Source: SLSG01 sp964477035
GTDB lineage: Bacteria > Bacteroidota > Bacteroidia > Bacteroidales > UBA7960
Assembly: GCA_964477035.1 (NCBI GenBank)
Contig: CAYZCW010000027.1
Span: 1 to 9,295, forward strand
DNA length: 9,295 nucleotides
Reading direction: 5' to 3'
Shown: piece by piece, positions 1 through 6,642 of the stretch
How the letters are laid out: each line of letters begins with the position of its first letter
How positions within the stretch are numbered: position 1 is the stretch's first letter
Notes under the pieces: model-generated
The model's database searches: none
What the model was told of the DNA's origin: nothing
Seen by the model: only the letters and a program-made list of their open reading frames with translations
Program-made: the position numbers and the translations under genes

Positions 1-296
1 TTAAAAATGACATCAAACCGGAATTTCTCCCATGCCGCCCATTTATCCAGGTTGTCTTCCGCAACCACCTGATCGGCATATTTGATGGATGCAATGATCT
101 CAAAACGCTCACGGAAGGGAATCACGGCGTTTTTCTTTTTCCGTTGCTGCACCAGTTCATCCGTAGTCACCCCGACAATCAGGAAATCGCAATGCTCCTT
201 CGCACGCTTCAGGATGTTCAGGTGCCCGACATGAAATAAATCGAACACACCGGTGGTATAACCAACTATCCTGTGGGTCTTTGTATTTCCGGTCAT
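1..296 (-). CDS. Cytidylyltransferase family protein (TagD/glycerol-3-phosphate cytidylyltransferase-like), 3' end cut by window
   Basis: Reading the minus strand from the ATG at 296 gives 98 complete codons open to the window edge, so the C-terminus is missing. The start of the protein carries the nucleotidyltransferase signature GVFDLFHVGHLN at residues 16-27, with HVGH (22-25) as the HxGH motif that binds the CTP phosphates. It continues with LIVGVTTDEL (39-48) and an arginine-containing IPFRERFEII helix (59-68), as in TagD-type enzymes. The family makes CDP-glycerol, CDP-ethanolamine or similar CDP-alcohols in the cytoplasm from CTP and a phospho-alcohol. The substrate cannot be read from this fragment. 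Its ATG overlaps the stop of the LicD gene by 4 bases (ATGA), and an AGGAAAG stretch lies just upstream. The pairing suggests that it supplies the CDP-activated donor used by LicD. An adenylyltransferase of the same fold (for example HldE-C-like) is a less likely alternative. Confidence 0.85.
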   Translation of the reverse strand, partial: MTGNTKTHRIVGYTTGVFDLFHVGHLNILKRAKEHCDFLIVGVTTDELVQQRKKKNAVIPFRERFEIIASIKYADQVVAEDNLDKWAAWEKFRFDVIF

Positions 297-1225
297 TTTC
301 TTTCCTGTTGCTGAACCGCTGACGCCAGGCTCCATTCCGCCACCCAGTGTATTTCCCGGCTTCCATCCGCCGGGACCTGCATAAAGTTCCCGTATTTTGT
401 CAACAGCCATTGTTCCCACTGCCCCGGTGCCGGCAGCTGCCTGCCTTCGAAAGGCAACAGGACGGTGGGGAAAAAGACTTCCCTGGGGTAGACCTCCCCG
501 AAATACCCTTTGCCCCCGTAAGGGGCCACCAGGAACTGCGAGGGGCGGTGCCGGTACCTGGCGCACAGGTTTTCCGTGGCACGGTTCCACCATCCGACGG
601 AGAAAAAGGAAAAAAGAAAACCGAGTCCCTCCCTCATGGCAAGGAGGCGGTTCAGTTTCCCGGAATGCTTGCGCAAAACCTTCATGGGGGCCGATGGGTA
701 ACGGTACAGGGCAGTGGCCGTGGTAATTTGCTTGAGCAGGATGCAGGCAAGCCCGTGGAAGAACCGCCCGGTGCGGGAGGCCGGTGCGTTTTCCAGCGGG
801 AACACATCCAGAAACAGGCCCTTATGGATGGGCAGGCCAGCAGTTTCCACCTCCACGAAGGCCGTCCCTTTCTTGCGGATCTTCATGAACCCGAAACAGG
901 CATTGGGTTCCGTGCGGGGGGTCTGCACCACGTAGGCCTGCCCCATCTCCCGGTCGAAAACCTCCAAAAAACGGTCGTAGTCCTTTCTCGGCATCATGAA
1001 GTCCAGGTCGTCATCCCAGGGGATGAACCCCTTGTGCCGCGCCGCCCCGAGGAGCGTGCCGCTGCGCATCATGACCGTGAGCCGGTGCCTTTGACACACG
1101 GCCAGAAACTCATCCATCATCCCGAGCAACACCCCTTTCAGTTCCCGCATCTCCTCCGGTCCGACGGCCTGCAGGCCGGCCTGCAGGGCTGCTTTGTGAT
1201 ACAACGATTTGGTGCGGCTGCTCAT
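293..1225 (-). CDS. LicD family phosphotransferase
   Basis: This 310-residue protein has the LicD hallmark at residues 55-82: SGTLLGAARHKGFIPWDDDL followed by DFMMPRKD. The DDDLD cluster (71-75) is the presumed metal-binding site of this nucleotidyltransferase-like fold. GLFLDVFPL (136-144) and the C-terminal YGNFMQVP (278-285) are further family landmarks, and the length is normal. LicD proteins move a phospho-alcohol (phosphocholine in the type member; glycerol- or ribitol-phosphate in relatives) from a CDP donor onto a cell-surface sugar. No signal peptide is visible, so action at the cytoplasmic face is expected. The neighbouring cytidylyltransferase is the likely source of its donor. The ATG at 1225 lies 12 bases after the upstream GT2 stop and has no clear Shine-Dalgarno sequence. 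A perfect 20-base palindrome sits in codons 13-20. The exact group transferred is unknown. Confidence 0.93.
   Translation of the reverse strand: MSSRTKSLYHKAALQAGLQAVGPEEMRELKGVLLGMMDEFLAVCQRHRLTVMMRSGTLLGAARHKGFIPWDDDLDFMMPRKDYDRFLEVFDREMGQAYVVQTPRTEPNACFGFMKIRKKGTAFVEVETAGLPIHKGLFLDVFPLENAPASRTGRFFHGLACILLKQITTATALYRYPSAPMKVLRKHSGKLNRLLAMREGLGFLFSFFSVGWWNRATENLCARYRHRPSQFLVAPYGGKGYFGEVYPREVFFPTVLLPFEGRQLPAPGQWEQWLLTKYGNFMQVPADGSREIHWVAEWSLASAVQQQERK
1168..1187. repeat. Perfect 20-bp palindrome inside the licD-like coding region
   Basis: The 20 bases equal their own reverse complement. They are made of two CCTGCAGG blocks around a central GGCC overlap, and the symmetry stops at both flanks (G opposite G). 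The region encodes the short repeat LQAGLQA near the LicD N-terminus. A hairpin could form in mRNA or single-stranded DNA, but no function is shown. Confidence 0.6.
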
Positions 1226-1237
1226 GGTACGTGGGGT

Positions 1238-2167
1238 TTATCCATAAACGGATCGCAGGTAGAGGACGGTACGAATACCCAAAGGAATAACCAACAGCAT
1301 ACCCAAATCCTTGAGGCTTTTCGTGTGGGCAAAAACCCTCCATTGCCAATGGAATGCCGCCCCGGGATGTCGGTTCAGCAGGGCCTTGAACACATAAGCC
1401 CGCAGGTTGCGTTCGGCATAACGATTCTTTTCGTCGGGATTCAGTTGCCGGTAGTCTGACTCATACCGCCGCTCTATCATGGCAAGCGCCTCTTCCCTGG
1501 CCTGCTGGCTTTTGGTGATGCTTCTCTTTTTGGTGTTGTAAATATATTTTGTGAGGGGCTCCTTAAGGTGCATGAACCGGATCCCTTTTCTCACAAGCCG
1601 AAGCCACAATTCATAATCCTCCAGGGCCGGCAGATCTTCCCAAAAACCACCAGCATCCATAAGTACCTCCTTGCGGACAACAACCATGGAGGTGCCACCA
1701 ACCTCGTTGCGGACCAACATGCGCCTAAAAAAACCACTGTGCGGTTCCGGGCTGCCGGGATTGCTAATATACTCAATTCCTTCGTTGACAAAACGGATCT
1801 TTGCCGGGTGGTACAACAGCTCAGCTTCCGGATTCTCCCTGATGGCCTGGCTGATTCGGTGCAACTTTTCAGGCAAAAAAACGTCGTCATCGTCCAGAAA
1901 GGCCACCCAGGGACCGGCCGCTTCTTTCACGCCACGGTTCCTGGTCCGGGAGGCCCCCATGGGTCGCTCATTTCTGAGCAACCTTACACGGAGGTTTGCG
2001 GGAGCCCCAAAGAAAACCGATTCGGGAACGGGTGGCGAAGAGCCATCATCAATCAGGATCAGCTCACGGGGCAGAAGCGTTTGCCCAAAAATGCTATTAA
2101 CCGCATCGGGGAGGGTATCTTGCCGGTTGTGGGTAGGGATGATAACGGTAATGTCTGTTTGTGTCAT
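1238..2167 (-). CDS. Glycosyltransferase family 2 (GT-A fold)
   Basis: This 309-residue protein opens with the GT2 nucleotide-sugar binding strand ITVIIPTHNRQDTLPDAVNS (residues 6-25) and LILIDDGSS (36-44), where D40/D41 contact the nucleotide. GASRTRNRGV (71-80) and VAFLDDDDVFLPEKL (88-102) follow; the aspartates at 92-95 include the metal-binding DXD equivalent. E183-D184 in ALEDYELWLRLVRKG is the usual place of the catalytic base in inverting GT2 enzymes. No membrane helix is evident, so it should act in the cytoplasm, adding one sugar to a lipid-linked repeat unit. The sugar and linkage cannot be predicted. It overlaps the preceding GT2 gene by 4 bases (ATGA), with GGAAAG six bases upstream of the start. 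It resembles the GT2 at 5701-6642 in layout (GASxTRN, FLDxDD, LPEK), but its DNA is much richer in GC. Confidence 0.93.
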   Translation of the reverse strand: MTQTDITVIIPTHNRQDTLPDAVNSIFGQTLLPRELILIDDGSSPPVPESVFFGAPANLRVRLLRNERPMGASRTRNRGVKEAAGPWVAFLDDDDVFLPEKLHRISQAIRENPEAELLYHPAKIRFVNEGIEYISNPGSPEPHSGFFRRMLVRNEVGGTSMVVVRKEVLMDAGGFWEDLPALEDYELWLRLVRKGIRFMHLKEPLTKYIYNTKKRSITKSQQAREEALAMIERRYESDYRQLNPDEKNRYAERNLRAYVFKALLNRHPGAAFHWQWRVFAHTKSLKDLGMLLVIPLGIRTVLYLRSVYG

Positions 2168-3108
2168 GGTATCTTTCCAGTTGTTTTTTCCGGGGCAAAC
2201 AGGGCGTAAGGCAGGGAGGCAAGGATTCCGGCCGTCTTGACCACTCCCAATACCACTGACAGGAACATCGCTTTTGCGAATAAACCGGATTGGCGCACCG
2301 AATATAGTTTCATGGCCCGCCTGATGCGGCGTGGATGGGTGATTGGCACCAGGTGAAGCAGCAGCATGACTGTTTTTTTCCCTGAACTGGCAGGGCGCTT
2401 GCGTTCGACAAAAGGCAGTCCCTTCCCGACACGAAAAGCCTTGCGAAGTTTCTGGGAAAAACTACGTGTCGGGTGCATCACCAGGGCTTTGTGACAATAT
2501 ACCAGCAGATAGCCACCAGCACTTGCCCTCTGGGTAAAGGCGATGTCTCCTCCCGACTTCACGGAACCATCGAACAGTCCCAGGTTTTGAAACACCTGCC
2601 GGTGCACAAACAAATTGGCCGTTACGGCACAGCCATGCCTGGCGATCGTATCCTCGTTGTCCATATGGCCCGCCGCTTCCAGCAGGGCGGATGCCGATAC
2701 CGGGCGGTCCATCATGAACCGAACCTGCCCGCCTGCCAACATGACCCCCTCTTTCTGAAGGCACAGCACCCCCTGTTCCAGCCATTGCCTGTCCGGAATG
2801 CAGTCTGAATCGGTAAAGGCGAGAATATCCGCCCGGGATGCCCCGATCCCGGCATTTCTTGCCGCATAGGAGCCCGGGCGGCTTTCCGTGACAATCCTCA
2901 TGTTCGGGGCGGGCAGGGGATACGGGCAAGGGTCAAAAGGATCGTTGTTCACCACGATCACTTCGGTGCGCTCCGCAGGAATGGTCTGGGCGGCCAGGGC
3001 ATCCAGGCAAAGCTTCAGCCGGGACCAGTCATGATAGGTGGGGATAACCACCGATACCATCGGCAAAGGGTTTACCGCAGCTTGTATTTCAGGTTTTTGC
3101 CCGGTCAT
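2164..3108 (-). CDS. Glycosyltransferase family 2 with C-terminal membrane segment
   Basis: This is a 314-residue GT2 protein. It shows MVSVVIPTYHDWSRLKLCLD (17-36), VIVVNNDPFD (50-59), an SYAARNAGI loop (80-88) and the metal-binding AFTDSDCIPD (97-106). In place of the usual ED base motif it has SGGDIAFTQR (185-194), the variant seen in GT2 enzymes with a GGD...R motif. Residues 280-305 are strongly hydrophobic (FLSVVLGVVKTAGILASLPY within it) and probably form one C-terminal membrane helix. A basic stretch before it (HPRRIRR, 258-264) could hold the catalytic domain against the cytoplasmic face of the inner membrane. The ATG at 3108 overlaps the stop of the GT-C gene by 4 bases. An internal Met17 directly before the GT2 core is a possible alternative start, but the overlap favours the longer form. 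Donor and acceptor are unknown. Confidence 0.92.
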   Translation of the reverse strand: MTGQKPEIQAAVNPLPMVSVVIPTYHDWSRLKLCLDALAAQTIPAERTEVIVVNNDPFDPCPYPLPAPNMRIVTESRPGSYAARNAGIGASRADILAFTDSDCIPDRQWLEQGVLCLQKEGVMLAGGQVRFMMDRPVSASALLEAAGHMDNEDTIARHGCAVTANLFVHRQVFQNLGLFDGSVKSGGDIAFTQRASAGGYLLVYCHKALVMHPTRSFSQKLRKAFRVGKGLPFVERKRPASSGKKTVMLLLHLVPITHPRRIRRAMKLYSVRQSGLFAKAMFLSVVLGVVKTAGILASLPYALFAPEKTTGKIP

Positions 3109-4598
3109 AGCATAAACAGGTAGGCACCGGACCCTGTGGTCCGGAATGTTTTCACTGGAGCCAGGCCGGCCTTCGATGCCTGCTCCAGCAAGTATTCTTC
3201 AAACTCCCTTTTGTCATGGGAAAACAACACCCAGCAAGGCCCCTCAATGGATGTCATCAGTTCCTCGAATGCCCTTTCGTTGGTCCACGCCCAGGGCACT
3301 TCAATAACCCTGGCAAAACCTGACGGGTCCGCCAGGCCTGTCCGACTATAATACCTGTAGGCCGAAAGACTCCCGCTCGTCAGGAACAACTGGTGTCCCT
3401 TCCCGGCATGTACGTTGATAAACTCAATGGATCTTTTGATTTCCTGGCTTTCGCGGGGGAAGTCCCCCCAGAGGGGAAGCGTCATCAGCAAAGGAATCAG
3501 GAAAGCCCCCTTCTGCAGAAACCGGAACCAACGAACCTTCCTGACGAACAGAAGCAGCCAGCTAGCTCCGTATCCGCATGCTGTGATCAGCAACGGCACC
3601 TGGTAAAGCACAAACCTCCGGCCAAAGGGGTAGAGCTCCAGCGATGACAGCACCAGGTGGGCCAGAACCGGCAGGATCAGCAAAAACAGCAAGGCGATCT
3701 TCCTTTGTTTCAACAAGGCAAAGACACCGGCTGCCGTTAGCCCCCAAAAGCCCAGAATGACCGCAAACGACCTTGAAAAAACCAGGTTGCCCAGAAGCCC
3801 GGCTTTCTGTTTCACAAAGATCAGAAACTCCCAGCTGAATGGATTGGCCGGCAGGAAAACCTCTTCGTTTCGCCAAAAGCTGACCATGAATTCACGCGTG
3901 GGGTGGCCATGAATAAAAAGCCCGTAATAAACAGAAAAACCCGCCAGCCACGACAGGCCAACCAATACCGTCTTCCGGGGCCAGGCTTCATCCTCCCTTC
4001 TTGTTTGCAGGAACAGGCAGGCGCCGGCTCCCGTCAGCACCAGGGGGGCAATGTGGGACAACCAGACAGCCACCACACCGGCCCCTGCCAGCCAAAGGAG
4101 CCGGGTGCCGGGTTTTGTGTACGATCTGACGGAAAGGTACAGAAACAACACCGCCACAAAAACATCCGTCATGTATTGTTTGACCTCGCTGGAAAAATAC
4201 AGCATGGTGGGGTTGAAGGCAAAGAGAGACAGAACAAAGATCACTGCCAGGTCCTCTTTGAACAGGAGCCTCAGTGTCCTGTAGAATAAAACCAGGGATG
4301 CCCAGAATGCCAGGAGCGGCAAGGCCCTCAGTCCGTATTCCAGGCCTGGGGTCAGAAGGGAAAGCGCCTTTGTCAGCTGCAGGTACAGGATCGGGGCGAC
4401 TTGGTTGCCACCCAGGGGAAGGAGCAACCCGGCAAATCCCCTCGAGAGGATATTCAGGGACAGGCTGGCTTCGTCCATCCACAGGCTGCGGTTGTGGGCG
4501 AATTGCCAGGTCGACAAAAAGATGCCTGTCAGGATGATGGCGTGTGCCAGCCAGTTCTCCCTGGCTTCTTTCCGCATATATGCAGCCCAGGCGTTCAT
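3105..4598 (-). CDS. Polytopic GT-C glycosyltransferase (GT39/PMT_2-like)
   Basis: This 497-residue protein has about 11-13 hydrophobic segments, starting near residue 17 and ending near 378, then a soluble tail of about 115 residues. The first extracytoplasmic loop carries the acidic pair of GT-C enzymes in SLWMDEASLSL (38-48; D42, E43). SSEVKQYMTDVFVA (136-149) and YPFGRRFVLYQVPLL (323-337) match further conserved stretches of the GT39/ArnT-like group. Such enzymes take a sugar from a polyprenyl-phosphate carrier and place it on a glycan, lipid or protein on the outer face of the inner membrane. Within this operon a polysaccharide side branch is the likely acceptor, but protein or lipid A cannot be excluded. 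The soluble tail (LFLTSGSLSAYRYYS, 404-418, and CWVLFSHDKREFEEYL, 455-470) is typical of the subgroup and of unclear role. The start at 4598 overlaps the ATP-grasp stop by 4 bases. Confidence 0.85.
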   Translation of the reverse strand: MNAWAAYMRKEARENWLAHAIILTGIFLSTWQFAHNRSLWMDEASLSLNILSRGFAGLLLPLGGNQVAPILYLQLTKALSLLTPGLEYGLRALPLLAFWASLVLFYRTLRLLFKEDLAVIFVLSLFAFNPTMLYFSSEVKQYMTDVFVAVLFLYLSVRSYTKPGTRLLWLAGAGVVAVWLSHIAPLVLTGAGACLFLQTRREDEAWPRKTVLVGLSWLAGFSVYYGLFIHGHPTREFMVSFWRNEEVFLPANPFSWEFLIFVKQKAGLLGNLVFSRSFAVILGFWGLTAAGVFALLKQRKIALLFLLILPVLAHLVLSSLELYPFGRRFVLYQVPLLITACGYGASWLLLFVRKVRWFRFLQKGAFLIPLLMTLPLWGDFPRESQEIKRSIEFINVHAGKGHQLFLTSGSLSAYRYYSRTGLADPSGFARVIEVPWAWTNERAFEELMTSIEGPCWVLFSHDKREFEEYLLEQASKAGLAPVKTFRTTGSGAYLFML

Positions 4599-5674
4599 TT
4601 CACCCGTGTTTTGCTGGTGGCCTTCTTAAAGGTGTCAAAGCGCTTTCCGGAAAGGAGGTCATTCAGCAGCCTGGCTTCCGCTTCATGGTACATTCTTCCA
4701 AAGTGGCTGTCCCATGTTTCATTCATATAACCCGTGGAACCGGGGCGGGGAGTGAATTCATTCAACACCAGTCCATCCACCCCGCGTAGAAAATCGATGC
4801 GCATGAACGGGACGGGGATCTCGAGGCTGATCCTTTCGGCCAGGGCGATCTCTTCCCGGCGGATCCCTTCCCCCACAAACAGTTCTTTTTTCCGGAAAAG
4901 ACCTTCCTTAATGGTTTTGCCTTCGCCATCCATGAAATGAAACCTGATATCCGGGGGTCTGCGAATTTCAGTAACCCACCCGATGCGTCCGTAAAAGGCG
5001 TTGAACTTCAGATCAACCGGGATATTCCCTGACGCATCGAAGATAAACTCCTCCACCATCCAGGCGTCGAACGGGACCTTCCGTTCCGCCAGTATCTGAG
5101 AGACACGGGCCTTTAGTTGCGCCCAGGATCGAAGGATTCGACCGGTCTTCAGTTCGGTGATGTCCTCCATCGTTTTGACGAGAAACACACCTGTCCCGGC
5201 ACAACCCAGCACCGGCTTGACAACAGTCCCCCCCACGGGAATAATCTTCTCAAATGGGACGTTCGACTGCAGGGAGACTGGAATCCGAACACCCAGCATC
5301 CTTCCAAATCGCAGTCCGGCAGATTTCTCATCAATCTTCCAGTCAGGAAGTTGCTCATCCGACTGAAAAAAATGACGCACAAAAAGGGCGTTTGCAAACG
5401 AGGTTTTTATCTGTATGCTGTTTTTTTTTAGCTCACGGAAGATATCCTCTTTAAACCTTGATGGATGCTTGTATCTTGCCAAAAGCGAATGAAATCTCTT
5501 TTTCGTGCTGGTATTTGCATTAAAAAACGGACGCAACATCCAAAGCGCCCGGTCGGTTAATTTTGCGAACCATGCTTCAAACAGCAACAAAATGGTTATT
5601 GCGGGGAGTAGAATCATTGAAAAAACGAACCACACACCAGCCTGCTTCCTCAAGAATTTTCTGAGCTTCAACAT
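4595..5674 (-). CDS. Membrane-anchored ATP-grasp ligase, TupA-like
   Basis: This 359-residue protein begins with a basic N-terminus and one probable membrane helix (about 14-36). A charged linker follows, and an ATP-grasp core runs from about residue 116. Visible core elements are VVKPVLGCAGTGVFLV (151-166; K153 and the glycine-rich loop over ATP), WMVEEFI (205-211; hinge and adenine contact), VDLKFNAFYGRIGWV (220-234), MRIDFL (291-296; D294) and LNEFTPRPGS (304-313; E306 and N305 as likely Mg ligands). The DLKF, RxDF and NEFTxRPG pattern resembles TupA-like ATP-grasp proteins; TupA is tied to teichuronopeptide synthesis, where amino acids are amide-linked to a uronic-acid polymer. By analogy it may ligate an amino acid or another amine to a sugar carboxylate of this polysaccharide. 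An in-frame TAG directly precedes the ATG, so this is the earliest ATG start. It follows the GT2 gene after 26 bases. An A9 run falls at codons 82-85, and the N-terminal third is poorer in GC than the core. Confidence 0.8.
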   Translation of the reverse strand: MLKLRKFLRKQAGVWFVFSMILLPAITILLLFEAWFAKLTDRALWMLRPFFNANTSTKKRFHSLLARYKHPSRFKEDIFRELKKNSIQIKTSFANALFVRHFFQSDEQLPDWKIDEKSAGLRFGRMLGVRIPVSLQSNVPFEKIIPVGGTVVKPVLGCAGTGVFLVKTMEDITELKTGRILRSWAQLKARVSQILAERKVPFDAWMVEEFIFDASGNIPVDLKFNAFYGRIGWVTEIRRPPDIRFHFMDGEGKTIKEGLFRKKELFVGEGIRREEIALAERISLEIPVPFMRIDFLRGVDGLVLNEFTPRPGSTGYMNETWDSHFGRMYHEAEARLLNDLLSGKRFDTFKKATSKTRVK

Positions 5675-5700
5675 CTACATGCAATAATAACTCACCACAG

Positions 5701-6642
5701 TCAAACAAAACATCCGGTTCCGCCCAAATTATCATTCCAAAACCGTTTTGCTTTACGATACATGCACAGGAGCTCCCTTCCAATGACTGGCCTGATGGCA
5801 AGAATAAACGGAAGGTCATGCCCTGACTGCGGCCGGTAGACTTCGTACACCTCGGGAAACTTGTATTTCAAATGTTCCAAATGGCTGTGCATGTAGATCT
5901 CCCAGCTTCGCTTGATGGACCCCTTAAACAATTGTTGTCCAATAAGGTAATCGCGAATGGCCAACCGTAATTCAAATATGGCACTCCATATTTTTGCGGC
6001 CCTATCTTTTTCAATGCTTTTGCCAAGTGAAATTTGCCGATCATGTTTCACCGTATTGAAGGCCTCATCCACCGCAACCGGCGCAGACGATTTTAAAAGC
6101 CGGAACATCAGCTCATACTCCTCTGATGTCGTTTGCAATTCCGAAAACCAACCCACTGTATCAAGCCATTCCCTGTTCCACAGATTTGCACTGGTAATCC
6201 CCAGTCTGGATTGAATCAGTGCAGACCACGCTTCCGGGGATACACGTCTCTTTCGGAGCCCTTTCCTGCCCTTAATAATGTAGCAACCAGCCACCAATCC
6301 GACAGGAATTCCCTTAACGAGATTCAACTGCCCGGAAATTTTTTCGGGAAGCAATTCATCGTCCGAATCCAGAAACTGGACCCACGCTCCCCGGGATTCG
6401 GAAATTCCCTTGTTGCGTGTAGCTGAAGCTCCCTGTTTTGCCTCCTGAAAGACCCTGATTCTATCTGGGTAACGTCTTTGCCAGGCAGTGAGGATCTCAA
6501 CGGTTTTGTCAGTCGAACCATTATCTACCAAGATGACTTCAAAGTCAGACAATTGCTGTCTCAATGCACTCTTTATTGCCCTGCCAACAAACTCTTCACT
6601 ATTAAAACAGGGAATGATAATGGAAACGGATGGCCTTTTCAT
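5701..6642 (-). CDS. Glycosyltransferase family 2 (GT-A fold)
   Basis: This 313-residue GT2 enzyme starts with SVSIIIPCFNSEEFVGRAIK (5-24) and VILVDNGSTDKT (36-47). It continues with GASATRNKGI (71-80) and the metal-binding VQFLDSDDELLPEKI (88-102; D92, D94, D95). E174-E175 in TTSEEYELMFRLL occupies the catalytic-base position. The C-terminal part (about 220-313) is basic and aromatic without a clear membrane helix; it may bind the membrane surface or a partner. It would add one sugar from a nucleotide donor in the cytoplasm, specificity unknown. The start overlaps the stop of the GT32-type gene by 4 bases (ATGA). It is the closest counterpart in the window to the GT2 at 1238-2167, though composition differs (one hand-counted 60-base line about 37% GC here). 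Confidence 0.93.
   Translation of the reverse strand: MKRPSVSIIIPCFNSEEFVGRAIKSALRQQLSDFEVILVDNGSTDKTVEILTAWQRRYPDRIRVFQEAKQGASATRNKGISESRGAWVQFLDSDDELLPEKISGQLNLVKGIPVGLVAGCYIIKGRKGLRKRRVSPEAWSALIQSRLGITSANLWNREWLDTVGWFSELQTTSEEYELMFRLLKSSAPVAVDEAFNTVKHDRQISLGKSIEKDRAAKIWSAIFELRLAIRDYLIGQQLFKGSIKRSWEIYMHSHLEHLKYKFPEVYEVYRPQSGHDLPFILAIRPVIGRELLCMYRKAKRFWNDNLGGTGCFV

Noticed and set aside
347..1459. Long open frame on the plus strand (370 codons) opposite the LicD gene and the end of the GT2 gene
   Set aside because: Its translation is rich in Pro, Gly, His and Gln without any family motif, while the minus strand there encodes a clear LicD protein. In GC-rich DNA such antisense frames are common.
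1568..2209. Plus-strand open frame of 213 codons opposite the GT2 gene at 1238-2167
   Set aside because: No recognisable domain, and it fully overlaps a gene with strong GT2 motifs on the other strand.
5675..5680. Start-stop pair (ATG TAG) directly before the ATP-grasp ATG
   Set aside because: It could act as a minimal upstream frame, but six bases are easily met by chance and nothing else supports regulation there.
5675..5735. Possible internal Bacteroidota-type promoter (TAnnTTTG -7 element) near the GT2/ATP-grasp junction
   Set aside because: The nearest match (ATAATTTG on the minus strand, around 5724-5731) differs from the consensus and lies inside the GT2 coding region with no clear -33 element.
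5577..5819. Minus-strand frame of 80 codons bridging the GT2 and ATP-grasp genes
   Set aside because: It overlaps both real genes in another frame, shows no family motif, and the 26-base gap is too short to need a separate gene.
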